From positions 19,636-83,635 of the forward strand of contig NZ_PJIL01000020.1 of the NCBI RefSeq assembly GCF_002929335.1: a stretch of DNA of 64,000 bases. The letters are read 5' to 3'. Position numbers and translations under genes: made by a program. Origin of the DNA: Arthrobacter sp. Y81. GTDB taxonomy: Bacteria; Actinomycetota; Actinomycetes; Actinomycetales; Micrococcaceae. Below, in pieces: positions 1 to 8,208 of this stretch. The notes beneath the pieces were generated by a model. The model saw nothing but the letters and a program-made list of their open reading frames with translations, made no database searches and was not told where the DNA came from. Numbering within the stretch: position 1 is the stretch's first letter; every line of letters begins with the position of its first letter.

Positions 1-53
1 CAAGCGCGAACGAACACTTAAGCCCCCAACTTTTGAACCCCAAGGAGAACCCC

Positions 54-740
54 ATGGCTTGGACCAGGGATGAAATGGCTGCCATCGCGGCCGAAGAACT
101 CAACGACGGCGACTACGTCAACCTCGGCATCGGCATCCCCACGCTGGTCGCCAACAACCTGCCCGAGGGCGTGCGCGTGGTCCTGCAGAGCGAGAACGGC
201 CTGCTCGGCATGGGCCCTTTCCCCTATGAGGGCGAGGAAGACGCAGACCTCATCAACGCCGGAAAGCAGACTGTCACGGTCCTGCCCGGCGGCAGCATCT
301 TCGACTCCGCCACGTCCTTCGGCATGATCCGCGGCGGCCACGTCAAGGTCGCCATCCTGGGCGCCATGCAGGTCTCGGGCAGCGGCGACCTCGCCAACTG
401 GACCATCCCCGGCAAGATGGTCAAGGGCATGGGCGGCGCCATGGACCTCGTCGCCGGGACCCCGCGCGTTGTGGTCCTCACCGAACACAACGCCAAGGAC
501 GGCACCGCCAAGATCGTCAGGGAGTGCACCCTCCCGCTAACCGGTCTGAGCTGCGTGGACAGGATCATCAGCGACCTCGCTGTTTTTGACTTGGAAAAGT
601 CCGACGGCGCCCGGCAGCTCACGCTGACCCGCCTCGCCCCGGGCGTCACCGTGGAGGAACTTCGCGGGAAAACCGAAGCCCGCTTCGACGTCGCCACGTC
701 CCTGAACGCAACCCCCACCCTTGAAGGAGCCATAGCATGA
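54..740 (+). CDS. scoB: 3-oxoacid CoA-transferase subunit B
   Basis: This is the beta subunit of a succinyl-CoA:3-oxoacid (or 3-oxoadipate) CoA-transferase, which moves CoA onto a 3-oxoacid such as acetoacetate. The 228-residue protein has the subunit B start (NDGDYVNLGIGIPTLVANN) and the SENG motif with the expected catalytic Glu near residue 47. ATG at 54 is chosen because AAGGAG lies at 42-47; an upstream in-frame TTG at 33 has no ribosome site. A TAA at 19-21, in frame from base 1, may be the end of subunit A, which is otherwise outside the window. The stop overlaps the thiolase start (ATGA). Beside the carboxylase operon, the substrate is probably the 3-oxoacid made there. Substrate choice (acetoacetate or oxoadipate) cannot be read from the sequence. 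Confidence 0.9.
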   Translation: MAWTRDEMAAIAAEELNDGDYVNLGIGIPTLVANNLPEGVRVVLQSENGLLGMGPFPYEGEEDADLINAGKQTVTVLPGGSIFDSATSFGMIRGGHVKVAILGAMQVSGSGDLANWTIPGKMVKGMGGAMDLVAGTPRVVVLTEHNAKDGTAKIVRECTLPLTGLSCVDRIISDLAVFDLEKSDGARQLTLTRLAPGVTVEELRGKTEARFDVATSLNATPTLEGAIA

Positions 741-1921
741 GCCTGCGCGAACAGTTCGGAAAAGATGTCCTACTCACCGGCTGGGGCCACAGCCGCTTCG
801 GCAAACTCACTGACGAGACCCTCGAGTCCCTGATCGTCCAAGTGGCCACCGAGGCCATCGGCAACGCCGGGATTGAGCCCGGCCAGATCGATGAGATCTA
901 CCTCGGCCAGTTCAATTCCGGCATGATGCCGCTGGCCTTCCCCTCGTCGCTCGCGCTGCAGGTGTCCGATCAGCTGGCCAACGTGCCCTCCACCCGCGTG
1001 GAAAACGCCTGCGCGTCCGGCTCGGCCGCATTCCAGCAGGGCACGAAGTCGCTGCTGGCAGGCACCGCCAAGACCGTGCTCGTCATCGGCGCCGAGAAGA
1101 TGACCCACGCCGGCGCCGACGTTGTGGGCTCGGCCCTGCTGGGCGCGGATTACGACATGGCCGGCAAGGCCTCCACCACCGGCTTCACTGGCCTCTTCGC
1201 CGAAGTGGCCAAGCACTACGAGAAGCGCTACGGCCCTGTCAGCGACATCCTGGGCACCATCGCCGCGAAGAACCACCGCAACGGCGTGGACAACCCCTAC
1301 GCGCAGCTCCGCAAGGACCTCGGCGAGGAGTTCTGCCGCACGGTCTCGGACAAGAACCCGATGGTGGCCGATCCGCTGCGCCGCACCGACTGCTCCCCCG
1401 TGTCCGACGGCGCCGCCGCCGTCGTGCTGTCTGCCTCACCGACCGGCGGGGCCACTGCGCCGGTGCGCCTGGCGGGGTTCGGCCACGCGAACGACTTCTT
1501 CCCCGCCGAACGGCGCGACCCCACCGAATTCGCCGCCACGCGGGCCTCCTGGCAGCGGGCGCTGGGGATGGCCGGCGTCGGACTGGAGGACCTGGACTTC
1601 GCCGAGGTGCACGACTGCTTCACCATCGCCGAACTGCTCATGTACGAGGCCATGGGCCTGACCGAACCCGGCGAAGGCGCCCGTGCCCTGGCGGAAGGCT
1701 GGGTGTTCAAGGACGGCAAGCTGCCCGTCAACGTCTCGGGCGGTCTCAAGGCCAAGGGCCACCCCGTCGGCGCCACCGGCGTGTCCCAGCACGTCATCGC
1801 GGCAATGCAGCTCACCGGCACCGCAGGCGGCATGCAGCTCGCCAATCCCCGCCGCGCTGCAGTGCAGAACATGGGCGGCGTGGGCATCGCGAACTACGTC
1901 AGCGTGCTCGAAGCGGTCTAG
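737..1921 (+). CDS. Thiolase (SCP2/acetyl-CoA acetyltransferase-like)
   Basis: A 394-residue thiolase-superfamily protein that should cleave a 3-oxoacyl-CoA with CoA. It has the nucleophile motif NACASG (Cys92), the HDCF motif (His292-Cys294) and the GGLKAKGHPVGATG loop (His342). The HDCF form and overall layout resemble the SCP2/thiolase-like branch more than classical acetoacetyl-CoA thiolase, so the true substrate could be something other than acetoacetyl-CoA. It is translationally coupled to the CoA-transferase by a 4-base overlap, which supports activation and thiolysis as consecutive steps. Together with the ketone carboxylase on the opposite strand it would complete conversion of a methyl ketone to acetyl-CoA plus an acyl-CoA. 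Confidence 0.85.
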   Translation: MSLREQFGKDVLLTGWGHSRFGKLTDETLESLIVQVATEAIGNAGIEPGQIDEIYLGQFNSGMMPLAFPSSLALQVSDQLANVPSTRVENACASGSAAFQQGTKSLLAGTAKTVLVIGAEKMTHAGADVVGSALLGADYDMAGKASTTGFTGLFAEVAKHYEKRYGPVSDILGTIAAKNHRNGVDNPYAQLRKDLGEEFCRTVSDKNPMVADPLRRTDCSPVSDGAAAVVLSASPTGGATAPVRLAGFGHANDFFPAERRDPTEFAATRASWQRALGMAGVGLEDLDFAEVHDCFTIAELLMYEAMGLTEPGEGARALAEGWVFKDGKLPVNVSGGLKAKGHPVGATGVSQHVIAAMQLTGTAGGMQLANPRRAAVQNMGGVGIANYVSVLEAV

Positions 1922-1941
1922 GAAAAGCCAACGCGGGGGCC

Positions 1942-1998
1942 GGGAACCGCCGGGAGGAGCAGGCAGAGGTCACCACTGTCTTTGATCCCGCGGTTCCC
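1942..1998. repeat. Inverted repeat between thiolase and LAL regulator
   Basis: GGGAACCGC at 1942-1950 is repeated in inverse as GCGGTTCCC at 1990-1998, a perfect 9-bp match separated by 39 bases. It sits between the thiolase stop and the regulator start. It may be a weak terminator or an operator for the downstream regulator gene; no T-run follows, so I do not call it a terminator. Confidence 0.4.
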
Positions 1999-2059
1999 AT
2001 AGGATTTCAGAGGGCCAAATGCATTTCCCGGCAACCGCCGGACCACAAGGAGGTGGCGG

Positions 2060-4870
2060 ATGCCGACAGGACCACCCAGTGCGTCAAGCAAGTTCCGCGC
2101 ACCCGAGCCGGTTGGCCAGTGGGTTCACCGCGCGCGGCTGACCGAGATGCTCCACTCGGACCGGAAACGGCGGCTCGCGCTGATCCACGCCCCGGCCGGT
2201 TTCGGCAAGTCGACCCTTGCAGCCCAATGGATGGAAAACTTGGCGTCCCAGGGCCTCGTGACTGTCTGGTTGTCCTTGGACCGGGACGACAACAACACCA
2301 TCTGGTTCCTTTCCCATCTGCTTCAGGCAATCCGCAAAGCCCGGCCCGGATTCGAGGAGGAACTCCAGCAGCTGCTGGAGGAGCGGCCCGACGACGCTGA
2401 GCAGTACGTGGTTCCCGCCCTCATCAACGCCATCGATGAGGGCGGCCAGGACATCGTCATCACCCTGGATGACTGGCACCTGGTCACGGAGCCCAGAACC
2501 AGGACTGTGGTGGAACGGCTGCTGGATGCCGGCGGCTCACATCTGTCCTTCATCATCACCAGCCGCAACCGATCGGGCCTGCCACTTGGCCGGCTGATGG
2601 TGCGGGACCAGCTGCTCGAAGTGGACGCGGTCGCGCTGAGGTTCGATGAAACGGAATCCCAGGACTTCCTGGTCGGCATCAACCGGCTCGATCTGGATGC
2701 GGGGGACGTGGCCAGCCTGCACCGGACCACTGAGGGATGGATCGCCGCGCTGCAACTGGTCTCCCTGTCCCTGAGGGACCACCGCGAGGCCTCCGAACTG
2801 ATCGAACGGCTCTCCGGCAGGCACGCGTCCATCGGTGAATATCTGGCCGAAAACGTCCTCGACACCCTTGACCCCGAAACACTCGATTTCCTCCTGATGA
2901 CGTCGGTTCCGGAACGGCTGTGCGCAGGACTGGCGTCCGCCCTCTCGGGGGTGGAACTGGGCCAGGCAATGCTGGAGAGGATCCAGGCGCAGGATCTTTT
3001 CCTGCAGCCGCTGGACGACGACGGCACCTGGTACCGCTACCACCATCTGTTTGAGGACTACCTGCGCCGCCGCCTGGAGCGCGATTACCCGGGCCGGACC
3101 AAGGAACTGAACCTGATCGCGGCACGCTGGTATTCGGAAAACGGATTCCCCAGTGACGCGGTAGACCATGCCCTCGCTGCCGGCGACGTTAATCTCGCAG
3201 CGGAGATCGTCGAATTCCGCGCCATGTGGCTGGTGGAACACTCCAGCATGTCCACCCTGTTGGCTCTTGTCGCCAAGATCCCGGCAGACCATGTGGCCGG
3301 ACAAGCCCGGCTCCAGACGGCGATAGCGTGGGCCCACACACTGCTCCACCAATCGGCAGCGGCGCAGAGCGCCTTGGACCGGGCCGAAGCCGTGATGCCC
3401 GCCGATGCGACCCTGACCGAACACGACCGCTTTGAACTGGGCGTCGAAGGGCTCGTTGTTCAGAGCTGCATCGACATGTACAGCGACAGAGTGAACCACG
3501 TGGACGAACTGGACGAGAAGTGCTTCGCCCACGCGGACCTGCTCCGGCCCTGGATCGTCTCGGTGGCAGCGAACGTGTCAACGTTCAAGAAAATCCACGA
3601 CGGCGGGTACCCGCTCGCCTTGGAACAACAGCGCTGGGCCGCGAAGTTCCACGGCCTCACCTCGGGACCCTTCAGTGGCGTGTACGGACATTGTTTCGCG
3701 GGCCTTGCCGCCTACTCCCTGCTCGATCTGGACAGCGTGGACCAGCACTTCACCGCGGCCGTGGAACTGGGCAGGCGCAAGGCAGGGCGATATTCGCATG
3801 CGGCGCGGCTGGCGGGAGCGATGATGGGCCAGCTCCTGTATGAACGCGGAGAACTCGACAAAGCCGAGAAGCTGCTGGAAGAGACCCGCGAGCTGGGCTC
3901 CGAAGGCGGGGTGGTGGACTTCATGTTGTCCACATACGGGACGCTGGCAAGGATAAAAGCACTCCGGGGGGACACTCCGCGGGCCCGGGAAATACTCGAT
4001 GAAGGCGATCTGGTGGCCGACAGCCTCGGCCTGGACCGGCTCAAACTGGTCATGAACCTGGAACGCGTGCAGTTGGGAATCAGCCCCCGGACCGTCGACG
4101 CGGAACCCCGCGGTGCCGTATTTGGCGAGGTTGTTGCCCAGGAAACGGCGGACACCACCGGACCACGGCTGGAAGGGCTGGCCGAGGCCCGGCACCAGAT
4201 CCAGCTGGCCACGCAGCTGCGGTCCGCCATGGCTGACGCAGAGCACGAGGGCACGGACTCCACCAGCAAACTGGACACCGTGAAAGGCGCCCGCCACTTG
4301 CTGTCGCGGGCGGCAGCCTATTTAGGGCCGAGGGCAGAACTCAATGCCCGCATCCTGCTGGCCGTCGCGCTCGAACAGGCGGGGAACCGTAAGGAAGCCG
4401 AAACGACGCTCTGGCCAGCCTTGGAGACATGTTCCCGGCTGGGCCTGGTCCGACCTGTGCTCGATGGCGGCGCAAGCTGCCTGGAGCTGGTCCGCGCCAC
4501 CTCGGCAAGACTCCGGCGCGAGCCCGTCCCGGAGGGGAGCAGCCACGAGTTGCCGCGTTTCCTCAGTATCCTCATCCGGCTCGATTCCCAGGCCAGGACC
4601 AACCGCGATACCGGGTGGCCCGCAGAGGCCGCCCCTCCGACAACCGGCGCGGGCACCACCGTTCCGGAACCGGGCCTGTCGCAGCGCGAGCAAATGATCC
4701 TGCGCCTTGTCGAGAAAGAACGGTCCAACCGCGAAATCGCCCAGGAGCTCCATCTGGGCATCAACACCGTCAAGTGGTATCTCAAGAGCCTGTTCAATAC
4801 TCTCGGCGTCAGTGACCGAAGGGCCTGTGTCATAGAGGCCCGACGCCGGCACCTGCTCCCGCTGAAGTAA
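2060..4870 (+). CDS. LuxR-family ATP-binding (MalT/LAL-type) transcriptional regulator
   Basis: A 936-residue regulator of the large ATP-binding LuxR (LAL) type. Near the N-terminus is a Walker A motif APAGFGKST (about residues 44-52), then an AAA-like region (TLDDWH near 140) and a long helical, TPR-like middle. The C-terminal 65 residues are a LuxR helix-turn-helix (LSQREQMILRL...NREIAQELHLG...TVKWYL). The ribosome site is strong (AAGGAGG, 2047-2053). It lies between the CoA-transferase/thiolase pair and the end of the carboxylase operon, meeting the latter tail to tail 11 bases apart. I infer that it senses the ketone or a derived metabolite and activates these operons. The ligand is unknown and maltose control is not implied. 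Confidence 0.85.
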   Translation: MPTGPPSASSKFRAPEPVGQWVHRARLTEMLHSDRKRRLALIHAPAGFGKSTLAAQWMENLASQGLVTVWLSLDRDDNNTIWFLSHLLQAIRKARPGFEEELQQLLEERPDDAEQYVVPALINAIDEGGQDIVITLDDWHLVTEPRTRTVVERLLDAGGSHLSFIITSRNRSGLPLGRLMVRDQLLEVDAVALRFDETESQDFLVGINRLDLDAGDVASLHRTTEGWIAALQLVSLSLRDHREASELIERLSGRHASIGEYLAENVLDTLDPETLDFLLMTSVPERLCAGLASALSGVELGQAMLERIQAQDLFLQPLDDDGTWYRYHHLFEDYLRRRLERDYPGRTKELNLIAARWYSENGFPSDAVDHALAAGDVNLAAEIVEFRAMWLVEHSSMSTLLALVAKIPADHVAGQARLQTAIAWAHTLLHQSAAAQSALDRAEAVMPADATLTEHDRFELGVEGLVVQSCIDMYSDRVNHVDELDEKCFAHADLLRPWIVSVAANVSTFKKIHDGGYPLALEQQRWAAKFHGLTSGPFSGVYGHCFAGLAAYSLLDLDSVDQHFTAAVELGRRKAGRYSHAARLAGAMMGQLLYERGELDKAEKLLEETRELGSEGGVVDFMLSTYGTLARIKALRGDTPRAREILDEGDLVADSLGLDRLKLVMNLERVQLGISPRTVDAEPRGAVFGEVVAQETADTTGPRLEGLAEARHQIQLATQLRSAMADAEHEGTDSTSKLDTVKGARHLLSRAAAYLGPRAELNARILLAVALEQAGNRKEAETTLWPALETCSRLGLVRPVLDGGASCLELVRATSARLRREPVPEGSSHELPRFLSILIRLDSQARTNRDTGWPAEAAPPTTGAGTTVPEPGLSQREQMILRLVEKERSNREIAQELHLGINTVKWYLKSLFNTLGVSDRRACVIEARRRHLLPLK

Positions 4871-4881
4871 CCAGGGGTCAG

Positions 4882-5703
4882 TTATCCCAGGGTTTCCAGC
4901 CTGGCGAGGACGCCCTCCGGCGAGGCGGCGCCGGGGATCTCGCCCAGGTAGAAGTCCCCGGCCGGGAGTTCGACGTCCGACTCCAGCCAGAACCCTGCAG
5001 GAATGTAGGCACCAACCGCAGCGTTCCCATGCAGGCGCGCCCGGTCGTCGTCGAGCTGCCCCAGCGTCCAACGGTAGTTGCCAGCCAGATTGGCAATCGG
5101 AGTGTAGGCCTCGAGCGGAACGTGCACGCCGCGGGACGCGTCGGCAGGCGTTCGGTTGTCCAGCAAAAGTCCCGCGACGGGCAGCCCCGCGAACGCCCGC
5201 AGCCAGTCACTGACATACATGGAGGCATTCTCGGCGTTGTCGGCGTCGAGGCCGCTGGTGTCATCCGCGCCCGAGAATCGGTGCGTTGCCATCAGCCACC
5301 TCATCGGCGACGGGATGCGCAGCACCACAGGCTGGCGGGCTGTCTTGGCGAACACGGTAACGAAGTCCAGCACCGACCGGTTGAGGTCCTCGTCCCCCAG
5401 CAAAGTCCTCAGCGCGAACCCCGTCCGGGACCTGGCCGCCATGGCGGTCTCGAGCCGGGTGTTGCCGGTCTGCAGGTGACCGTACAACCGGTCCAGGTCC
5501 AGGAGCGCCACGTCCGGCCGGAGCAGCCCCTGTGCCTGGGCGAAGAAAGCCGCATACGCCGTGGCGTTGTCCCAGGGGACGGGCCGGCCGCGAAGAATCA
5601 CGGAAGCTGCGTACTCATGGTGGTCGAACACCACAGCTTTCGGTCGCCCGGACGGAGGGGAGGCAACAACGTTGGCGAGGGTGGTGGCAGTGGAAGTGGT
5701 CAT
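4882..5703 (-). CDS. Uncharacterised fifth protein of the ketone carboxylase operon (ApcE-like position)
   Basis: A 273-residue protein that I do not recognise by domain. It follows the HyuB-like subunit and is the last gene of the operon. It has no signal peptide or membrane segment. It reads as a compact alpha/beta protein, with VVFDHHEYAAS near the start and VVLRIPSPMRWLMATHRFSG in the middle, which faintly recalls TIM-barrel MetE-like proteins. ATG at 5703 is chosen over upstream in-frame ATGs at 5718 and 5817 because GGAGAAAG precedes it. In acetophenone carboxylase a fifth subunit of about 34 kDa, encoded last, is needed for activity. This protein has the same position and a similar size, but homology is not shown here. 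Confidence 0.7.
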   Translation of the reverse strand: MTTSTATTLANVVASPPSGRPKAVVFDHHEYAASVILRGRPVPWDNATAYAAFFAQAQGLLRPDVALLDLDRLYGHLQTGNTRLETAMAARSRTGFALRTLLGDEDLNRSVLDFVTVFAKTARQPVVLRIPSPMRWLMATHRFSGADDTSGLDADNAENASMYVSDWLRAFAGLPVAGLLLDNRTPADASRGVHVPLEAYTPIANLAGNYRWTLGQLDDDRARLHGNAAVGAYIPAGFWLESDVELPAGDFYLGEIPGAASPEGVLARLETLG

Positions 5704-5823
5704 GACGTCTTTCTCCATACTGTGGCTGATAGCGGCCTTCAGCGCCGCACCGTCCTGGATGGGGATGCGGCGCTGGAGGCTTCGTGAGTTGCTGCGCCCC
5801 GGATGGGGACGTGCCATAACGGG

Positions 5824-8145
5824 CTAGGACTTACGGTGGACAACTTCCCCGTGCTTCAGTTCGAGCTCGCGGATCCGGTCCTCCAGTGCGCTGATCTTCA
5901 CTTCCCGGCGGTCCGGGAGCATGATCAGCGGCAGCTTGTCGATGGTCGCTTTGACCCGTTCCGGTCCGTTGTTGGTAAAGTGGGTGGCGGTGAGCTCCTC
6001 CGTGTCGTCGCCCCAGGACCCGTAGTAGAGGAGGTCCTTGGGGGGCTCGGTCTTCACGTAGCCCTCGAGGAACTCCTTGTACGGCTTGCCGCGGGCGATC
6101 CGGGCCTGCCGTGAGTCGTGGCGCAACCGGGCGGTTGCCTCCTGGTCCACCACGAATGTTTCAGGATCCCAGACGACGCCGTAGATGCTGGTGGCGACCT
6201 TCGGTGAAATGCGGCCCAGCTCCAGGTCCTTAGCCACCGCTTCCGGATCACGTTCCAGAACGTCGCCGTACCCTCCGCCGGAGCCCTGGGCGATCATGTA
6301 CATCTCGCCATCCTTGGCGACGTCGAACTGCAGCCCCATATGGGACGTGGTGTACTTCCCGCCCTCGTAGGGCTGCTCGTTCATGATCCGTTCCATGGAC
6401 AAATCGAACTTGCTGGAGTCCTTGCGGATGACGTCGTAGATGTTGATGCCCTTGACCATGGCCAGCGGTGTGGTGCTGCAGCCGTAGCCGCCGAACATTC
6501 CCGTGACGGAGGAGAACTTGGATCCCGAGGTCACGGTCATGAAGCCCCACATCGGCGTTCCCTCGGCGGCGACGATCATCTCGTAGCCCATGCCGCCGCT
6601 GTTCTTGCCGAAGCCCTGGTTGTCGCGGACGATCCGCTTGCTGACCAGCTGCATGAAAGGAACTTCCTCTTCCATGACTTCCTGTTCGGCAGTGTCAGCC
6701 ATGGCACAGAACAACGGTGAGACGGCGTCTTCGCCGTCGCGGAATGCCTTGGCACCGCCGCCCATGCCGTTGAGGTCGGCACACAGGTTCCCTACCTGGT
6801 CGCCGTGCTGGGTCAGGCCTCCCCACAGGAAGGTGTTGATCTGGTTGAACCACGGAGCCAGGACATTGGAGAACTTCTCCGGATTGGAGAACTGCATCTT
6901 GGCAAAGGCTGTCTGCAGGGCAGAGAATCCCCGGAACGACGCCTGCAGCGACTGCCCCATCGGAGCATCGTAACCAGCGTCGGCCCACGTGTGTTCATCC
7001 GAGATGATGTCGATGGGCGACATCGCAGAGGTACAGCGGGGCAGGTCAGGCCACCAGAACGCCAGGATCGCCTGCATCATCATCGACTTGACCGAGCACA
7101 GCGGGGAGTTGATGGCCCGGTTGAGGATTTCGGGACCCGTGCCCCTCAGGTCCACTGTCATTTTGTCGCCCTTGACCGTCACCTTGCAGGCGAACTTGAT
7201 CAGGATGTTCTCCTTGAGCGTGGAGTCCATGAACTGGTTGAAGGACACGGTCCCGTCCGGCAGTTCACTGATGCGGCGCTTCACTTCCTGCTCCACGTCT
7301 TCAACGGTGACCCGCAGGGCAGCGACGAAGGTCTCCACTCCCACTTCGTCGATGATGCTGTCGACGCGTTCCTGGATGCGCTGGACGGCACCGATCTTGA
7401 CCTTGAGGTCAGCCAGTTGCAGCTTGGGGTCGCGAACTGAGTGCTGCAGGAACGTCAGCAGGTCCCGGCGCAGATCGCCCTTTTCAACGATCTTGAACGG
7501 GGACATCCGGAGTCCGTCGTCGAACGGGGTCTCGGAGCCCGACGGCATTCCGCCCGGCTCGCATGCCCCGTTCTCGCCTTCGTGAATGGTCGCGGCGACC
7601 CAAGCGATGATCTTTCCCTCGCGGAAGATCGGCATGATCATGGACTGGTCCGTGTTGTGGACGTTTCCGTACCGGGCATCGTTGTGGATGAATCCGTCGC
7701 CGGGGTTGATCCCCACCGTCGGCTCGTCCTTCCAGTACTTCATGATGTAGCGGATCGGGTGATGCAGGATCGCCGAGAACGCGATCACGCCGTGACAGGA
7801 CAGGTAGGTGACGTCCCCTTCGGCGGTGTAGATCGCCGTCGTCAGATCCCCCCATTTGGCACCGGGAGCGGCACCCATGGCCTCGCACATTTCGTAGCCC
7901 TCATCCAGGGCGCCGGCAAGGCGCTTGCGGATGCGGTCCACTTTGATGGGGTCCACCCCCTTGGAGATGCACTCCTCCTCGTAGGCGGAGCGGGAAGTGA
8001 TCTGGTGGCTTCGCATGATGGCCGGGTCCGGGCCAAGAAAGAGGGTCGTTTCGTCCATGAACTGGTCCACCCACTGCTGCTCCTGGGCAGTCAGCGGCTG
8101 GGAAGCGTCTCCGGTGGTGCTGGTTTCATTTGCTGTAAGCGTCAT
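5824..8145 (-). CDS. Ketone carboxylase HyuB-type subunit (acetone carboxylase alpha / acetophenone carboxylase beta)
   Basis: A 773-residue hydantoinase B/oxoprolinase-family protein and the probable carboxylation subunit. Around residues 150-170 it carries FIHNDARYGNVHNTDQ, the histidine/aspartate-rich stretch expected to bind metal in this family. The length is typical of acetone carboxylase alpha (about 775) and longer than simple HyuB proteins. The ATG at 8145 has AAGGAGC upstream. It lies 63 bases after the HyuA-type gene on the same strand, consistent with one mRNA. Known family members use ATP to phosphorylate the ketone enolate and bicarbonate, then form a 3-oxoacid. Naming differs between systems: alpha in acetone carboxylase corresponds to ApcD/beta in acetophenone carboxylase. 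Substrate unknown. Confidence 0.88.
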   Translation of the reverse strand: MTLTANETSTTGDASQPLTAQEQQWVDQFMDETTLFLGPDPAIMRSHQITSRSAYEEECISKGVDPIKVDRIRKRLAGALDEGYEMCEAMGAAPGAKWGDLTTAIYTAEGDVTYLSCHGVIAFSAILHHPIRYIMKYWKDEPTVGINPGDGFIHNDARYGNVHNTDQSMIMPIFREGKIIAWVAATIHEGENGACEPGGMPSGSETPFDDGLRMSPFKIVEKGDLRRDLLTFLQHSVRDPKLQLADLKVKIGAVQRIQERVDSIIDEVGVETFVAALRVTVEDVEQEVKRRISELPDGTVSFNQFMDSTLKENILIKFACKVTVKGDKMTVDLRGTGPEILNRAINSPLCSVKSMMMQAILAFWWPDLPRCTSAMSPIDIISDEHTWADAGYDAPMGQSLQASFRGFSALQTAFAKMQFSNPEKFSNVLAPWFNQINTFLWGGLTQHGDQVGNLCADLNGMGGGAKAFRDGEDAVSPLFCAMADTAEQEVMEEEVPFMQLVSKRIVRDNQGFGKNSGGMGYEMIVAAEGTPMWGFMTVTSGSKFSSVTGMFGGYGCSTTPLAMVKGINIYDVIRKDSSKFDLSMERIMNEQPYEGGKYTTSHMGLQFDVAKDGEMYMIAQGSGGGYGDVLERDPEAVAKDLELGRISPKVATSIYGVVWDPETFVVDQEATARLRHDSRQARIARGKPYKEFLEGYVKTEPPKDLLYYGSWGDDTEELTATHFTNNGPERVKATIDKLPLIMLPDRREVKISALEDRIRELELKHGEVVHRKS

Positions 8146-8208
8146 TGCTGTCGAGCTCCTTCAATGGGATTAGCTGGAAGGTCTGGTGTGGATCCGTTGG
8201 GCACGGGA

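Noticed and set aside
2060..4870. MalT maltose regulator
   Set aside because: Architecture is shared, but there are no maltose genes nearby; the neighbours are ketone catabolism genes.
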